A stretch of 16,489 bases of DNA from Actinomycetes bacterium (GCA_023428185.1 JAEYYZ010000023.1:1-16489), one strand, 5' to 3'. Positions 1 through 6,432 are shown, counted from the first letter of the stretch. The notes: generated by a model from the sequence alone, not told the origin. Numbers and translations: made by a program.

Positions 1-509
1 GGCGAGTAGATCGAGTCAACGGGAATCTGACCGATCTCAGCGTCGTAGCTCTTGTTGAGAGCGGCGGGGACGTAGCCACGGCCACGCTCCACGGTGAGCT
101 CAACTTCAAACTTGGCCTTGGAGTTCAAGGTGGCGATGTGGAGTTCCGGGTTGTGGATCTCCACGCCTGCGGGGGGCGCGATGTCGGCGGCCGTGACGGC
201 ACCAGCACCGGACTTGCGCAAGTACATCACCACGGGCTCGTCGTTCTCGGATGAGACCACCAGGCTCTTGAGGTTAAGCAGGATCTCGGTGACATCCTCT
301 TTCACACCCTCGATGGTGGTGAACTCGTGGAGCACACCATCAAAGCGCACCGACGTCACTGCCGCGCCCGGGATGGACGACAGCAGAGTGCGGCGCAGGG
401 AGTTACCCAGCGTGTAGCCGAAGCCAGGCTCCAGCGGCTTGAGCGAGAACTGCGAGCGGTTGTCCGAAATGACCTTCTCGGTCAGCGTGGGACGCTGTGC
501 AATCAGCAC
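1..509 (-). CDS. rpoA: DNA-directed RNA polymerase alpha subunit, N-terminal part (cut by window edge)
   Basis: Alpha forms the dimer on which beta and beta' assemble. The window holds the first 169 codons; the gene continues past position 1. The start is GTG in GTG-CTG-ATT-GCA, giving MLIAQRPTLTEK, the standard actinobacterial N-terminus, with AAGGAAGAG just ahead. Visible motifs are EPGFGYTLGNSLRRTLLSS (about 27–45, the dimer and beta contact region) and VERGRGYVPA further on. Another in-frame GTG seven codons upstream (530) is less likely because it would put the ribosome binding site inside the gene. The C-terminal domain is not in view. Confidence 0.97.
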   Translation of the reverse strand, partial: MLIAQRPTLTEKVISDNRSQFSLKPLEPGFGYTLGNSLRRTLLSSIPGAAVTSVRFDGVLHEFTTIEGVKEDVTEILLNLKSLVVSSENDEPVVMYLRKSGAGAVTAADIAPPAGVEIHNPELHIATLNSKAKFEVELTVERGRGYVPAALNKSYDAEIGQIPVDSIYS

Positions 510-550
510 TTTCTCTTCCTTTCCGAGCACCCACCATTTGATGCTCGAGT

Positions 551-646
551 CCCTACCGGGCTTCTGTCCCGGCTGGGGTCAACATGTGAAGTTCTAGGGG
601 GCGCAATGTGTCCACTGCGCCTTCACCAGAGCAACCTGCCCTGGTG
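551..646 (-). promoter_or_regulatory. Structured rpoA leader: three hairpins
   Basis: Three consecutive stems lie in the rpsK–rpoA gap. The first is 10 bp (624–633 with 637–646), the second 9 bp (600–608 with 613–621), and the third 5–6 bp with a possible outer CCC/GGG extension (551–578). The first two each hold one pair that is G·U in the minus-strand RNA but a mismatch in the plus-strand RNA, which fits structure made in the sense transcript. There is no T-run and no convincing promoter. It could control rpoA translation or processing. Confidence 0.55.
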
Positions 647-687
647 GTTTCGCGGTGATCGCCTGAGACGATTCCGCAGCTGAGCGA

Positions 688-1077
688 CTAGTTGCGACGA
701 CGCTTGGGCGGGCGGCAGCCGTTGTGAGCCTGAGGCGTGACGTCCTTGATGGAGGTCACTTCGAGGCCTGCAGCGGTGAGCGAACGGATCGCGGTGTCGC
801 GGCCCGAGCCCGGTCCCTTAACGAACACGTCAACCTTGCTCATGCCGGCTTCTTGAGCCTTGCGAGCGGCGGCTTCTGCAGCCATCTGGGCGGCGTAGGG
901 AGTCGACTTGCGCGAGCCCTTGAAGCCCACCTGGCCGGAGGACGACCACGAAACCACAGCACCTGAAGGGTCGGTGATGGAAACGATGGTGTTGTTGAAG
1001 GTCGACTTGATGTGCGCCTGACCGTGCGCGACGGTCTTCTTGATCTTCTTGCGCGGCTTGCGAACTGGAGCGGCCAT
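688..1077 (-). CDS. rpsK: 30S ribosomal protein S11 (uS11)
   Basis: S11 is a platform protein near the mRNA exit and the E site. The 129-residue product has AHIKSTFNNTIVSITDPSG, SRKSTPYAAQMAAE, VKGPGSGRDTAIRSL and the closing HNGCRPPKRRRN, all typical. Its ribosome binding site (GAAAGAAG) is inside the lysine-rich end of rpsM, so the two genes are probably coupled. rpsD does not follow; the next gene is rpoA, after a 178-base structured gap. Confidence 0.98.
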   Translation of the reverse strand: MAAPVRKPRKKIKKTVAHGQAHIKSTFNNTIVSITDPSGAVVSWSSSGQVGFKGSRKSTPYAAQMAAEAAARKAQEAGMSKVDVFVKGPGSGRDTAIRSLTAAGLEVTSIKDVTPQAHNGCRPPKRRRN

Positions 1078-1080
1078 GGT

Positions 1081-1449
1081 CTACTTCTTCTTTCCGGCGA
1101 CGGTCTTCTTGGGGCCCTTGCGAGTGCGGGCGTTGGTCTTGGTGCGCTGGCCACGAACAGGCATGCCGCGACGGTGGCGCAGGCCCTGGTAGTTGCCGAT
1201 CTCGACCTTGCGGCGAATGTCGCCCTGGACCTCGCGGCGCAAGTCACCCTCGACCATGAAGTTGCCTTCAATGAAGTCGCGCAGTGCAACCAGCTGGTCG
1301 TCGGTGGCGTCCTTGACACGCAGGTCCGGGCTCACGCCGGTTGCAGCGAGGATTTGCTGGGAACGGGTACGGCCGATGCCGTAGATGTAGGTGAGTGCAA
1401 TCTCCATGCGCTTTTCGCGCGGAAGATCCACTCCAACAAGTCGTGCCAT
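1081..1449 (-). CDS. rpsM: 30S ribosomal protein S13 (uS13)
   Basis: S13 sits at the top of the 30S head and forms bridges with L5 and with P-site tRNA. The 122-residue product starts MARLVGVDLPREKRMEIALTY and has YGIGRTRSQQIL and the GLRHRRGMPVRGQRTKTNAR motif, then a basic tail. It opens the alpha-type operon after a structured leader. GGAG lies about ten bases ahead of the ATG. rpsK follows after only three bases. Confidence 0.98.
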   Translation of the reverse strand: MARLVGVDLPREKRMEIALTYIYGIGRTRSQQILAATGVSPDLRVKDATDDQLVALRDFIEGNFMVEGDLRREVQGDIRRKVEIGNYQGLRHRRGMPVRGQRTKTNARTRKGPKKTVAGKKK

Positions 1450-1459
1450 GGTGTGGTAA

Positions 1460-1532
1460 CTCCATTACTAGTCGGAGGTCTTACGCTCAAGCGTCCCGCT
1501 GACTTGTGCGGGCCCCGGCCTCCGAGCCGGGG
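1460..1532 (-). promoter_or_regulatory. Structured rpsM leader: three abutting hairpins
   Basis: In the 146-base rpmJ–rpsM gap three stems follow one another with no spacer. These are CCCCGGC/GCCGGGG (1513–1532), CCCGC/GCGGG (1495–1512) and ACGC/GCGT (1483–1494). Downstream, CTCC (1474–1477 on the coding strand) can pair with the GGAG (1460–1463) that probably serves as the rpsM ribosome binding site. There is no T-run. In E. coli the equivalent alpha operon leader is a translational control site bound by S4. A control role here is inferred. Confidence 0.5.
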
Positions 1533-1595
1533 GTTACTGCCTGCTTGAACGATTCTTCAGTTGTGGGCGATGCCCGGTCAGTGAGTCCCTAAGGA

Positions 1596-1709
1596 CTAGC
1601 CCTGACGCTGCTTGTGGCGAGGGTTGTCGCAAATGACCATGACCCGGCCATTACGGCGAATGACCTTGCACTTGTCACAGATGGGCTTAACGCTTGGCTT
1701 AACCTTCAT
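1596..1709 (-). CDS. rpmJ: 50S ribosomal protein L36, zinc-binding type (bL36)
   Basis: L36 is the smallest ribosomal protein and stabilises 23S rRNA folds late in assembly. The 37-residue product has the zinc set Cys11, Cys14, Cys27 and His32 in KPICDKC…ICDNPRHKQRQG. This is the zinc-containing type; many actinobacteria carry a zinc-free copy elsewhere. A longer upstream reading exists in the same frame but has no family support. AAGGAAAG is a good ribosome binding site. It is 61 bases after infA and 146 bases before rpsM. Confidence 0.97.
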   Translation of the reverse strand: MKVKPSVKPICDKCKVIRRNGRVMVICDNPRHKQRQG

Positions 1710-1770
1710 GGTTCTTTCCTTCGCCGTCGGCGGCCGAGTTCCCACACACACGGAACGCCGGCGACGACGA

Positions 1771-1992
1771 TTATTTGTAGCGGTAGACGATGCGCCCACG
1801 GGACAGGTCATACGGGCTCAACTCCACCACTACGCGGTCCTCGGGGAGGATCCGGATGTAGTGCTGGCGCATCTTGCCTGAGATGTGGGCGAGGACGAGG
1901 TGACCATTCGTCAGTTCCACTCGGAATGACGCATTGGGCAGTGCCTCGACCACGGTGCCTTCGACCTCGATGACGCCGTCTTTCTTGGCCAT
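1771..1992 (-). CDS. infA: Translation initiation factor IF-1
   Basis: IF-1 binds the 30S A site and assists IF-2 and IF-3 in starting translation. The 73-residue product is a single OB fold with AKKDGVIEVEGTVVEALPN, then HISGKMRQHYIRILPEDRV and SPYDLSRGRIVYRYK, all diagnostic. An in-frame GTG three codons upstream (giving MEFMAKK) exists. The family N-terminus supports the ATG at 1992, although GGAG is only three bases ahead of it, so the upstream start cannot be fully excluded. Confidence 0.97.
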   Translation of the reverse strand: MAKKDGVIEVEGTVVEALPNASFRVELTNGHLVLAHISGKMRQHYIRILPEDRVVVELSPYDLSRGRIVYRYK

Positions 1993-2048
1993 GAACTCCA
2001 CTAACTTCGGTTGACAGGTGTTTAGGCGCGCGAAAACGCCCGACCTGC

Positions 2049-2078
2049 AATGCTACGGCATTAGGGAGATTTGCTCAA
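2049..2078 (-). promoter_or_regulatory. Probable infA promoter with overlapping inverted repeat
   Basis: On the minus strand TTGAGC (2078–2073) and TAGCAT (2055–2050) are spaced by 17 bases, a fair match to a housekeeping promoter. The -10 lies within an inverted repeat AATGC/GCATT with a 4-base centre (2049–2062), which could be an operator. It is 57 bases ahead of the infA start, in the gap after the LRV genes. A separate promoter before infA is common in this part of actinobacterial operons. Confidence 0.5.
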
Positions 2079-2091
2079 GTCGCGAGATGAC

Positions 2092-2406
2092 TCAGCGGAA
2101 GCTGTTGCGCAAGCGCTGAACAGCTTGTTCTGCGATTCGTGAGTTACGGCTGTCAGCAAGTGAACGGATCACCGATGAGGGAGTGCGGACGTTACGGATG
2201 ACTGCCTCGAGTACACGAATGTCGTGGTCATGACCCAGAGCGATGATGGCGCCCATGGGGCAATCGGTACGCGATGCGACGGCGGCACGGACCTTGGCGT
2301 CACGGTGCACCGCGAGGGGAAGGAGGTCCTGTCCCACTACGTGGGGGTCAAGCGCTCGGGCCAAATCTTCAGAAGCCCCGCGAGTCGAGGAGAGTCCCAA
2401 GACCAT
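2092..2406 (-). CDS. Small LRV-type repeat protein, paralogue 3
   Basis: With this start the product is 104 residues: a leading segment with LARALDPH, two 26-residue repeats (35–60, 61–86) and a partial third (87–99). It is clearly a paralogue of the previous gene: ALDPH, HRDAKVRAAVASRTDCP and VLEAVI all align. GTG at 2415 and ATG at 2412 are also in frame. I prefer the ATG at 2406 because GGAAGG lies nine bases ahead and the N-terminus then matches paralogue 2 in length. It is set off by a 200-base gap with a palindrome and hairpins, so it may be transcribed separately. The function is unknown. Confidence 0.82.
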   Translation of the reverse strand: MVLGLSSTRGASEDLARALDPHVVGQDLLPLAVHRDAKVRAAVASRTDCPMGAIIALGHDHDIRVLEAVIRNVRTPSSVIRSLADSRNSRIAEQAVQRLRNSFR

Positions 2407-2460
2407 GATCATCACCCTTCCAGAAACTTCGTGTGAACCGAATGTAGGTCACCGTGGCAG

Positions 2461-2479
2461 CGCATGGCTATGCCATGTG
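2461..2479. promoter_or_regulatory. Palindrome upstream of the third LRV gene (possible operator)
   Basis: CATGGC and GCCATG are perfect inverted repeats around a 3-base centre (2463–2477), extended by a G·T and a C–G pair outside. It lies about 55 bases ahead of the third LRV gene. A possible -10 hexamer TACATT follows closer to the gene on the minus strand, without a good -35. The shape suits a regulator site or a small RNA hairpin. Neither is proved. Confidence 0.4.
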
Positions 2480-2505
2480 AAAAAGCCGACAATTCCACCC
2501 AAATT

Positions 2506-2554
2506 GCCCCCAGCGCAGGGGGCACTACCTCAAGGGGCACATTGTTGGGGGCAC
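2506..2554 (-). terminator. GC-rich hairpin with competing arms after the second LRV gene (possible weak terminator)
   Basis: In the minus-strand transcript a 6-bp stem GCCCCC/GGGGGC with loop TGCGCT is followed by AATTT. Two further copies of the upstream arm (GTGCCCC at 2534–2540 and GTGCCCCC at 2547–2554) could pair with the same GGGGGC arm. It may be a weak terminator or an attenuator between the first two LRV genes and the third. The T content is low, so termination is uncertain. Confidence 0.35.
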
Positions 2555-2612
2555 CAGAAAGGGTAGCGTACGGGCTGATTTACCTGGGCCGATTGGGACG
2601 GTAGATGGGTAT

Positions 2613-2921
2613 TTACACCCGCGCGGCATCCAGACGGGCGAGTGCGGCCTCCCTGACGCTCCCCCGTTTGTGACCCGCAAGTTGCTCCACGATCCGACGC
2701 GGCGCAGCAGGGTTGTGCACCACCGCTTCAAGCACCCTGGCATCGTCCTCTTGTGCCAAGTTGCACAGCGTCGCCAAGGGGCAGTCAGTGCGGGACGCAA
2801 CAGCGGCCTTTACTGCAGAGTCGCGGTGCAAAGAGAGGCCAATGAGGTCCGCGCTCGGAGTGTGCGGATCGAGCGCGCGCTCCAGGTGCTCTGAGTGTGT
2901 CCTCGACAGGGTGAATGCCAT
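2613..2921 (-). CDS. Small LRV-type repeat protein, paralogue 2
   Basis: This 102-residue protein has two 26-residue repeats (33–58, 59–84) and a partial third (85–97), after an N-terminal helix region with LERALDPH. It shares ASRTDCP with the third paralogue almost exactly, and a related ARVDCP with the first. The single Cys in this motif is kept in all three; a second Cys lies at 53. A GAGGAG ribosome binding site is well placed, and only 32 bases separate it from the first paralogue, so the two are probably cotranscribed. There is no predicted export signal or catalytic motif. The function is unknown. Confidence 0.85.
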   Translation of the reverse strand: MAFTLSRTHSEHLERALDPHTPSADLIGLSLHRDSAVKAAVASRTDCPLATLCNLAQEDDARVLEAVVHNPAAPRRIVEQLAGHKRGSVREAALARLDAARV

Positions 2922-2953
2922 GGCGGTCTCCTCTTCTTCCTGCGTGTGCCCGG

Positions 2954-3547
2954 TTAGCCGGCCTGCTCAATACGGAATCCGCGAATAGGTGCCGTACGTG
3001 TGGGCGGAGCAGGACGCTCCGGCGGCGCGGTCGGCTCCGGTTCAAAGTGCAACTCCACGGGGCGGCCAGTGGCGAAGTCGTAGACCCGGGAAGCGTCGAA
3101 CGCTTCGACTCGTTCACGCAGTTCCGGCACGGTCGAGTCCGCGTATCCGGCGGTTGCGGCCACGCCACTGTCGAGCCGCTGACCGGCAGCGGTACGGATC
3201 TCCGGCTTCTTGTGGAATGCGAGCGCCTCCACAATGTCCATCTCAACCGAGGGGTTGTGAACAAGAGCCACCACTACCTCGGCGTGCTTGTCTCTCGCCA
3301 GATGCTCCATGACCGTGCGGGCGATCGACGGGTTCCCCGCCACCGCAGTGCGCACTTCCGCGTGGCTGTCGTGCGCAAGGCCCACCATGACACCCAGCGG
3401 GCAGTCCACACGAGCAGCGATCGCTTCGCGGACCATCCAGTTCTTGGATTGGCCCAGGGCTTGGATGTGAGCACGATGTAGTCCGGGCTGCATCGCCTCC
3501 TGCACCTCGGGGCTTGCCCCCGGTGCGTAGTTAAATCCTCGAGCCAT
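2954..3547 (-). CDS. Variant leucine-rich repeat (LRV-type) protein with proline-rich C-terminus
   Basis: No established function is known to me. The 197-residue product contains three consecutive 26-residue helical repeats (35–60, 61–86, 87–112) and a partial fourth (113–125), with the pattern VREAIA…CPL…LAHD, EVRTAVAGNP…HLARD. This fits the LRV (leucine-rich repeat variant) class, which makes a curved helical solenoid, probably for protein or nucleic acid contact. After a linker (126–165) comes a Pro/Glu-rich and then Arg-containing tail. There is no signal peptide or membrane span. It is the first of three paralogues inserted between map and infA, 188 bases after the map stop. A GGGGA-type ribosome binding site is moderate. 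A HEAT-like classification is the alternative. Confidence 0.85.
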   Translation of the reverse strand: MARGFNYAPGASPEVQEAMQPGLHRAHIQALGQSKNWMVREAIAARVDCPLGVMVGLAHDSHAEVRTAVAGNPSIARTVMEHLARDKHAEVVVALVHNPSVEMDIVEALAFHKKPEIRTAAGQRLDSGVAATAGYADSTVPELRERVEAFDASRVYDFATGRPVELHFEPEPTAPPERPAPPTRTAPIRGFRIEQAG

Positions 3548-3710
3548 GTCCGTTCCCCATCGTGAGGCGTGGGCCTCAGGAACTCCGAGGCTCCTTCGCT
3601 ACTCGCAACGGTACGGGTGCGAGGTTGCCGATCCATGGCGCGAACGTAAACTCCCCGTTTCGTCTTTCCTACACTCATCCGAACACCAAGAGCTCGCGTG
3701 GCGGGCGTGG

Positions 3711-3750
3711 GCTACGGGGCTACGGGGCTACGGGGCTACGGGGCTACGGG
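3711..3750 (-). repeat. Five perfect tandem copies of an 8-bp unit across the map stop codon
   Basis: The plus-strand unit GCTACGGG (CCCGTAGC on the coding strand) occurs five times head to tail without a mismatch. The first copies in the direction of transcription encode the last map residues and create its TAG stop; the other three are untranslated. Eight is not a multiple of three, but gain or loss of downstream copies would not change the protein. Perfect short repeats like this usually arise by slippage and may vary between isolates. Confidence 0.95.
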
Positions 3751-4545
3751 GACGATGCCGTAAGGCGCGAGGTTGGCAGCACCTCCGTCGCTGGCGGTAA
3801 GAACCCATATGCCGTCCTCGTGAACTGCAACCGAGTGCTCCCAGTGGGCGGCCCGGGACCCGTCGGCGGATACCACCGTCCATTCGTCATCCAGCACCGC
3901 CGAGTCCTCGGTTCCCATCACGAACATGGGCTCAATGGCCACACAAAGTCCTGGACGAACCTTGGCTAGACGGCCCCGGGTCCGGTAGTTCATGACATCT
4001 GGTTCTTGGTGCATCTGTGTGCCAATGCCATGGCCAATGTATCCGTACAGCGGATGCAGACCCGCATCGATCGCCACGTCCTCAATGGCGGCGGCCACTG
4101 CTTCTAGTTGGCGGGTGTTCGCCAACGCTGCAATGCCCGCCCACAATGCTTCGTTGGTGCGTGCCACCAGCTGAACGTCAGCATCGGACGCAGGCTCGCC
4201 CACAATCACCGTTACGGCGCTGTCTCCGTGCCACCCATCTACGACGGCGCCGCAATCCACCGACACCACGTCGCCAAGGGCGATCACCCGAGGGCCAGGG
4301 ATGCCATGCACCACTTCATCGTTCACCGAGATACAGGTAGTGGCAGGGAAGCCGTGGTAACCCAAGAAGTTGGAGGTGGCGCCAGCTTTGGCTATCACTG
4401 CGGCTGCGGCTGCATCCACGTCAGCCGTAGTGACGCCCGGCACCAGCGCGTCCACGGCGGCAGCGAGCGCTTCTTCTACGACGAGTCCCGCTTGAGCCAT
4501 GACGCGCATCTGCTCACGGGTCTTCAGTTCAATGCGAGCCGCCAT
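3736..4545 (-). CDS. map: Methionine aminopeptidase, type I
   Basis: This dinuclear metal enzyme removes the initiator methionine from new proteins. The 269-residue product shows all five metal ligands of the family: Asp97, Asp108, His172, Glu205 and Glu236. It also has the substrate-side His80 (NDEVVHGIPG) and His179. No N-terminal zinc finger or SH3 extension is present. The last codons, encoding PVAP and the TAG stop, are written by the first two copies of an 8-bp tandem repeat, so the present C-terminus may be recent. The start directly follows the adk stop. Confidence 0.98.
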   Translation of the reverse strand: MAARIELKTREQMRVMAQAGLVVEEALAAAVDALVPGVTTADVDAAAAAVIAKAGATSNFLGYHGFPATTCISVNDEVVHGIPGPRVIALGDVVSVDCGAVVDGWHGDSAVTVIVGEPASDADVQLVARTNEALWAGIAALANTRQLEAVAAAIEDVAIDAGLHPLYGYIGHGIGTQMHQEPDVMNYRTRGRLAKVRPGLCVAIEPMFVMGTEDSAVLDDEWTVVSADGSRAAHWEHSVAVHEDGIWVLTASDGGAANLAPYGIVPVAP

Positions 4546-5112
4546 CTAGCGGGCCTCGAGGGCGGCCACGAGCCGCTCGGTCACCTCATCGATATCGCCG
4601 ATGCCGTCCACCTGAACCAAGAGCCCTTGGCCTGCGTAGAAGGCCGTCAACGGAGTGGTGGAGATTTCATAGACTTCAAGGCGCTTGCGGATCACCGGCT
4701 CAGTGTCATCGTCGCGGCCCTCAATCTGAGCGCGCTTCAACAAACGCTCCGTGACAACGTCCACGTCTGCAGTGATTTCAATAGCGGCATCGAGCGAAGC
4801 TTTGAGGTCCGCGAGCATGTGCTCAAGTTCTACAGCTTGGTCAGGATTGCGCGGATAACCGTCGAGCAAGAACCCGTGTGAAGCATCGTCTTGAGAAAGG
4901 CGGTCACGCACCATCGCATTGGTGACCTCGTCGGGGACCAGTGCGCCAGCAGACATGTACTCCTGCGCCTTGCGGCCAAGAGGAGTGCCGTCTTTGACAT
5001 TGGCGCGGAAGATGTCGCCTGTGGAAATGGCAGGAATGCCAAACTTTTCCGCAAGACGCACCGCCTGGGTGCCCTTACCTGCTCCCGGGGGACCCAGCAG
5101 AACGAGACGCAT
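4546..5112 (-). CDS. adk: Adenylate kinase, short type without zinc lid
   Basis: Adk converts AMP and ATP to two ADP in the cytosol. The 188-residue product has the P-loop GPPGAGKGT at 7–15, the AMP-site STGDIFR at 30–36, GFLLDGYPRN at 80–89, and the RDDDTEPVIRKRL region at 133–145. The lid is short and has no cysteines, so there is no zinc site. This fits the actinobacterial form of about 180–190 residues, compared with about 215 in E. coli. It starts within the secY stop (TAATG) and its own TAG abuts the map ATG directly. Confidence 0.98.
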   Translation of the reverse strand: MRLVLLGPPGAGKGTQAVRLAEKFGIPAISTGDIFRANVKDGTPLGRKAQEYMSAGALVPDEVTNAMVRDRLSQDDASHGFLLDGYPRNPDQAVELEHMLADLKASLDAAIEITADVDVVTERLLKRAQIEGRDDDTEPVIRKRLEVYEISTTPLTAFYAGQGLLVQVDGIGDIDEVTERLVAALEAR

Positions 5113-6413
5113 TACTTCAAGAACCCTTCGTAGTGACGCTGCTCCAGTTGAGACTGAATGCGCTTCACAGTGTCGAGACCAACGCCCACGAGGATCAGAA
5201 TCGAAGCACCGCCAAATGGAATGTTGGCGTTGAGGCCAAGCGCCACAAACGCGATGGTCGGCACTAGTGCCACGATTGCGAGGTAAAGCGAACCCGCAGC
5301 CGTGATGCGCGACAGTACGTAGTCCAAGTAGTCCGCAGTGGGTTGACCCGGACGGATACCAGGCACAAAACCGCCGTACTTCTTCATATTGTCGGCAACG
5401 TCATTGGGGTTGAACGTAATAGCCGTGTAGAAGTACGCGAAGAACACAATCATCAGCACATACAAGCCGATGTTGAGAGGCGACGTGGGGTCCGCGACAT
5501 TGTTCTGCAGCCAGATCACCCAGTCAGAAGGGTCATCGCCAGCAAACTGAGTGATCACGGTAGGCAACGTGAGCAGAGACGAGGCAAAGATCACGGGGAT
5601 CACGCCAGCCATGTTGATCTTGAGCGGAATGTACGTGGACGAGCCACCCAGCATGCGCCTACCCACCATGCGCTTGGCGTACTGGACGGGGATGCGACGC
5701 TGGGACTGCTCCACAAACACCACTGCCGCGATCACCACGAGAACCAAGAGCAGCACGAGCACCGTGTTGCGCAAACCATCCGTAGAACGCCAAATGGTCA
5801 TCACAGCACCCGGGAACGAGGCCGCGATAGAGATGAAGATGAGCAACGACATACCGTTGCCCACACCGCGCTCGGTAATGCGCTCACCGAGCCACATGAT
5901 GAAGATGGTGCCCGCGGTCATCGTCAAGATCATCATGGCAAGCACTTGCCACGAGGGATCCGGGATGATGTCCACCGTGCATCCGGGGAAGAAAACGCCA
6001 TTGCGCGCGAGCGTGATGTACGACGCAGACTGCAAGGCCGCAAAGCCCACCGTGATGTACCGCGTGTATTGCGTCAGCTTCGCTTGACCCTCTTGACCTT
6101 CTTTGTAGAGGGTTTCAAAACGCGGAACCAAGACGCGTAGCAGCTGCACGATGATCGATGCGGTGATGTACGGCATGATGCCGAGCGCAAAGATCGACAG
6201 TTGTAACAACGCGCCGCCGGAGAAGAGGTTGAGAATCTGGAAGGCACCGTTAGCGCCTGCCGTGCTGGTGGCACAAATCTCGACGTTGCGGTAGCTCACT
6301 CCGGGCGTGGGGATAGACACGCCAAAGCGGTATAGAGCAATGATGCCCAAGGTAAAGAGCAACTTGCGTCGCAAGTCGGGAGTGCGGAACGCACTCAGGA
6401 AGCCTTTCAGCAT
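5112..6413 (-). CDS. secY: Protein translocase channel subunit SecY
   Basis: SecY forms the channel of the Sec translocon in the cytoplasmic membrane, working with SecE, SecG and SecA or with ribosomes. The 433-residue product has ten hydrophobic spans, roughly at 18–38, 74–94, 119–138, 155–176, 186–205, 217–236, 268–289, 313–333, 373–393 and 400–418. Signature segments are the plug region and GIMPYITASII (about 78–88), GERITERGVGNGMSLLIF (176–193), and cytoplasmic loops with RRIPVQYAKRM (239–249) and GGFVPGIRPG (347–356). A GGAGGATTC ribosome binding site precedes the ATG. The stop overlaps the adk ATG by one base. Confidence 0.99.
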   Translation of the reverse strand: MLKGFLSAFRTPDLRRKLLFTLGIIALYRFGVSIPTPGVSYRNVEICATSTAGANGAFQILNLFSGGALLQLSIFALGIMPYITASIIVQLLRVLVPRFETLYKEGQEGQAKLTQYTRYITVGFAALQSASYITLARNGVFFPGCTVDIIPDPSWQVLAMMILTMTAGTIFIMWLGERITERGVGNGMSLLIFISIAASFPGAVMTIWRSTDGLRNTVLVLLLVLVVIAAVVFVEQSQRRIPVQYAKRMVGRRMLGGSSTYIPLKINMAGVIPVIFASSLLTLPTVITQFAGDDPSDWVIWLQNNVADPTSPLNIGLYVLMIVFFAYFYTAITFNPNDVADNMKKYGGFVPGIRPGQPTADYLDYVLSRITAAGSLYLAIVALVPTIAFVALGLNANIPFGGASILILVGVGLDTVKRIQSQLEQRHYEGFLK

Positions 6414-6432
6414 GAATCCTCCGGGAGGGAGA

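Noticed and set aside
1993..2001. Upstream GTG start for infA (MEFMAKK)
   Set aside because: The IF-1 family starts at MAKKDG, and the GTG has only a weak site ahead. It was kept as a possibility in the infA entry.
2481..2490. T-run on the minus strand near 2480–2484 as a terminator tail
   Set aside because: The stem at 2506–2523 is too far upstream of it (over 20 bases), and the palindrome lies on the wrong side for intrinsic termination on the minus strand.
3573..3591. GCCTC/GAGGC hairpin in the map–LRV gap as a terminator
   Set aside because: Only five pairs with a 9-base loop and no T-run follow; it is too weak to call.
3548..3735. Promoter for the LRV genes in the map–LRV gap
   Set aside because: I looked for housekeeping and GGAA/GTT-type stress promoters. 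The candidates have wrong spacing (for example GGAA to GTT is too short), so none is called.
5343..6140. Plus-strand His/Arg-rich frame of 265 codons opposite secY
   Set aside because: Its His/Arg bias is the antisense of hydrophobic codons in SecY; no support as a gene.
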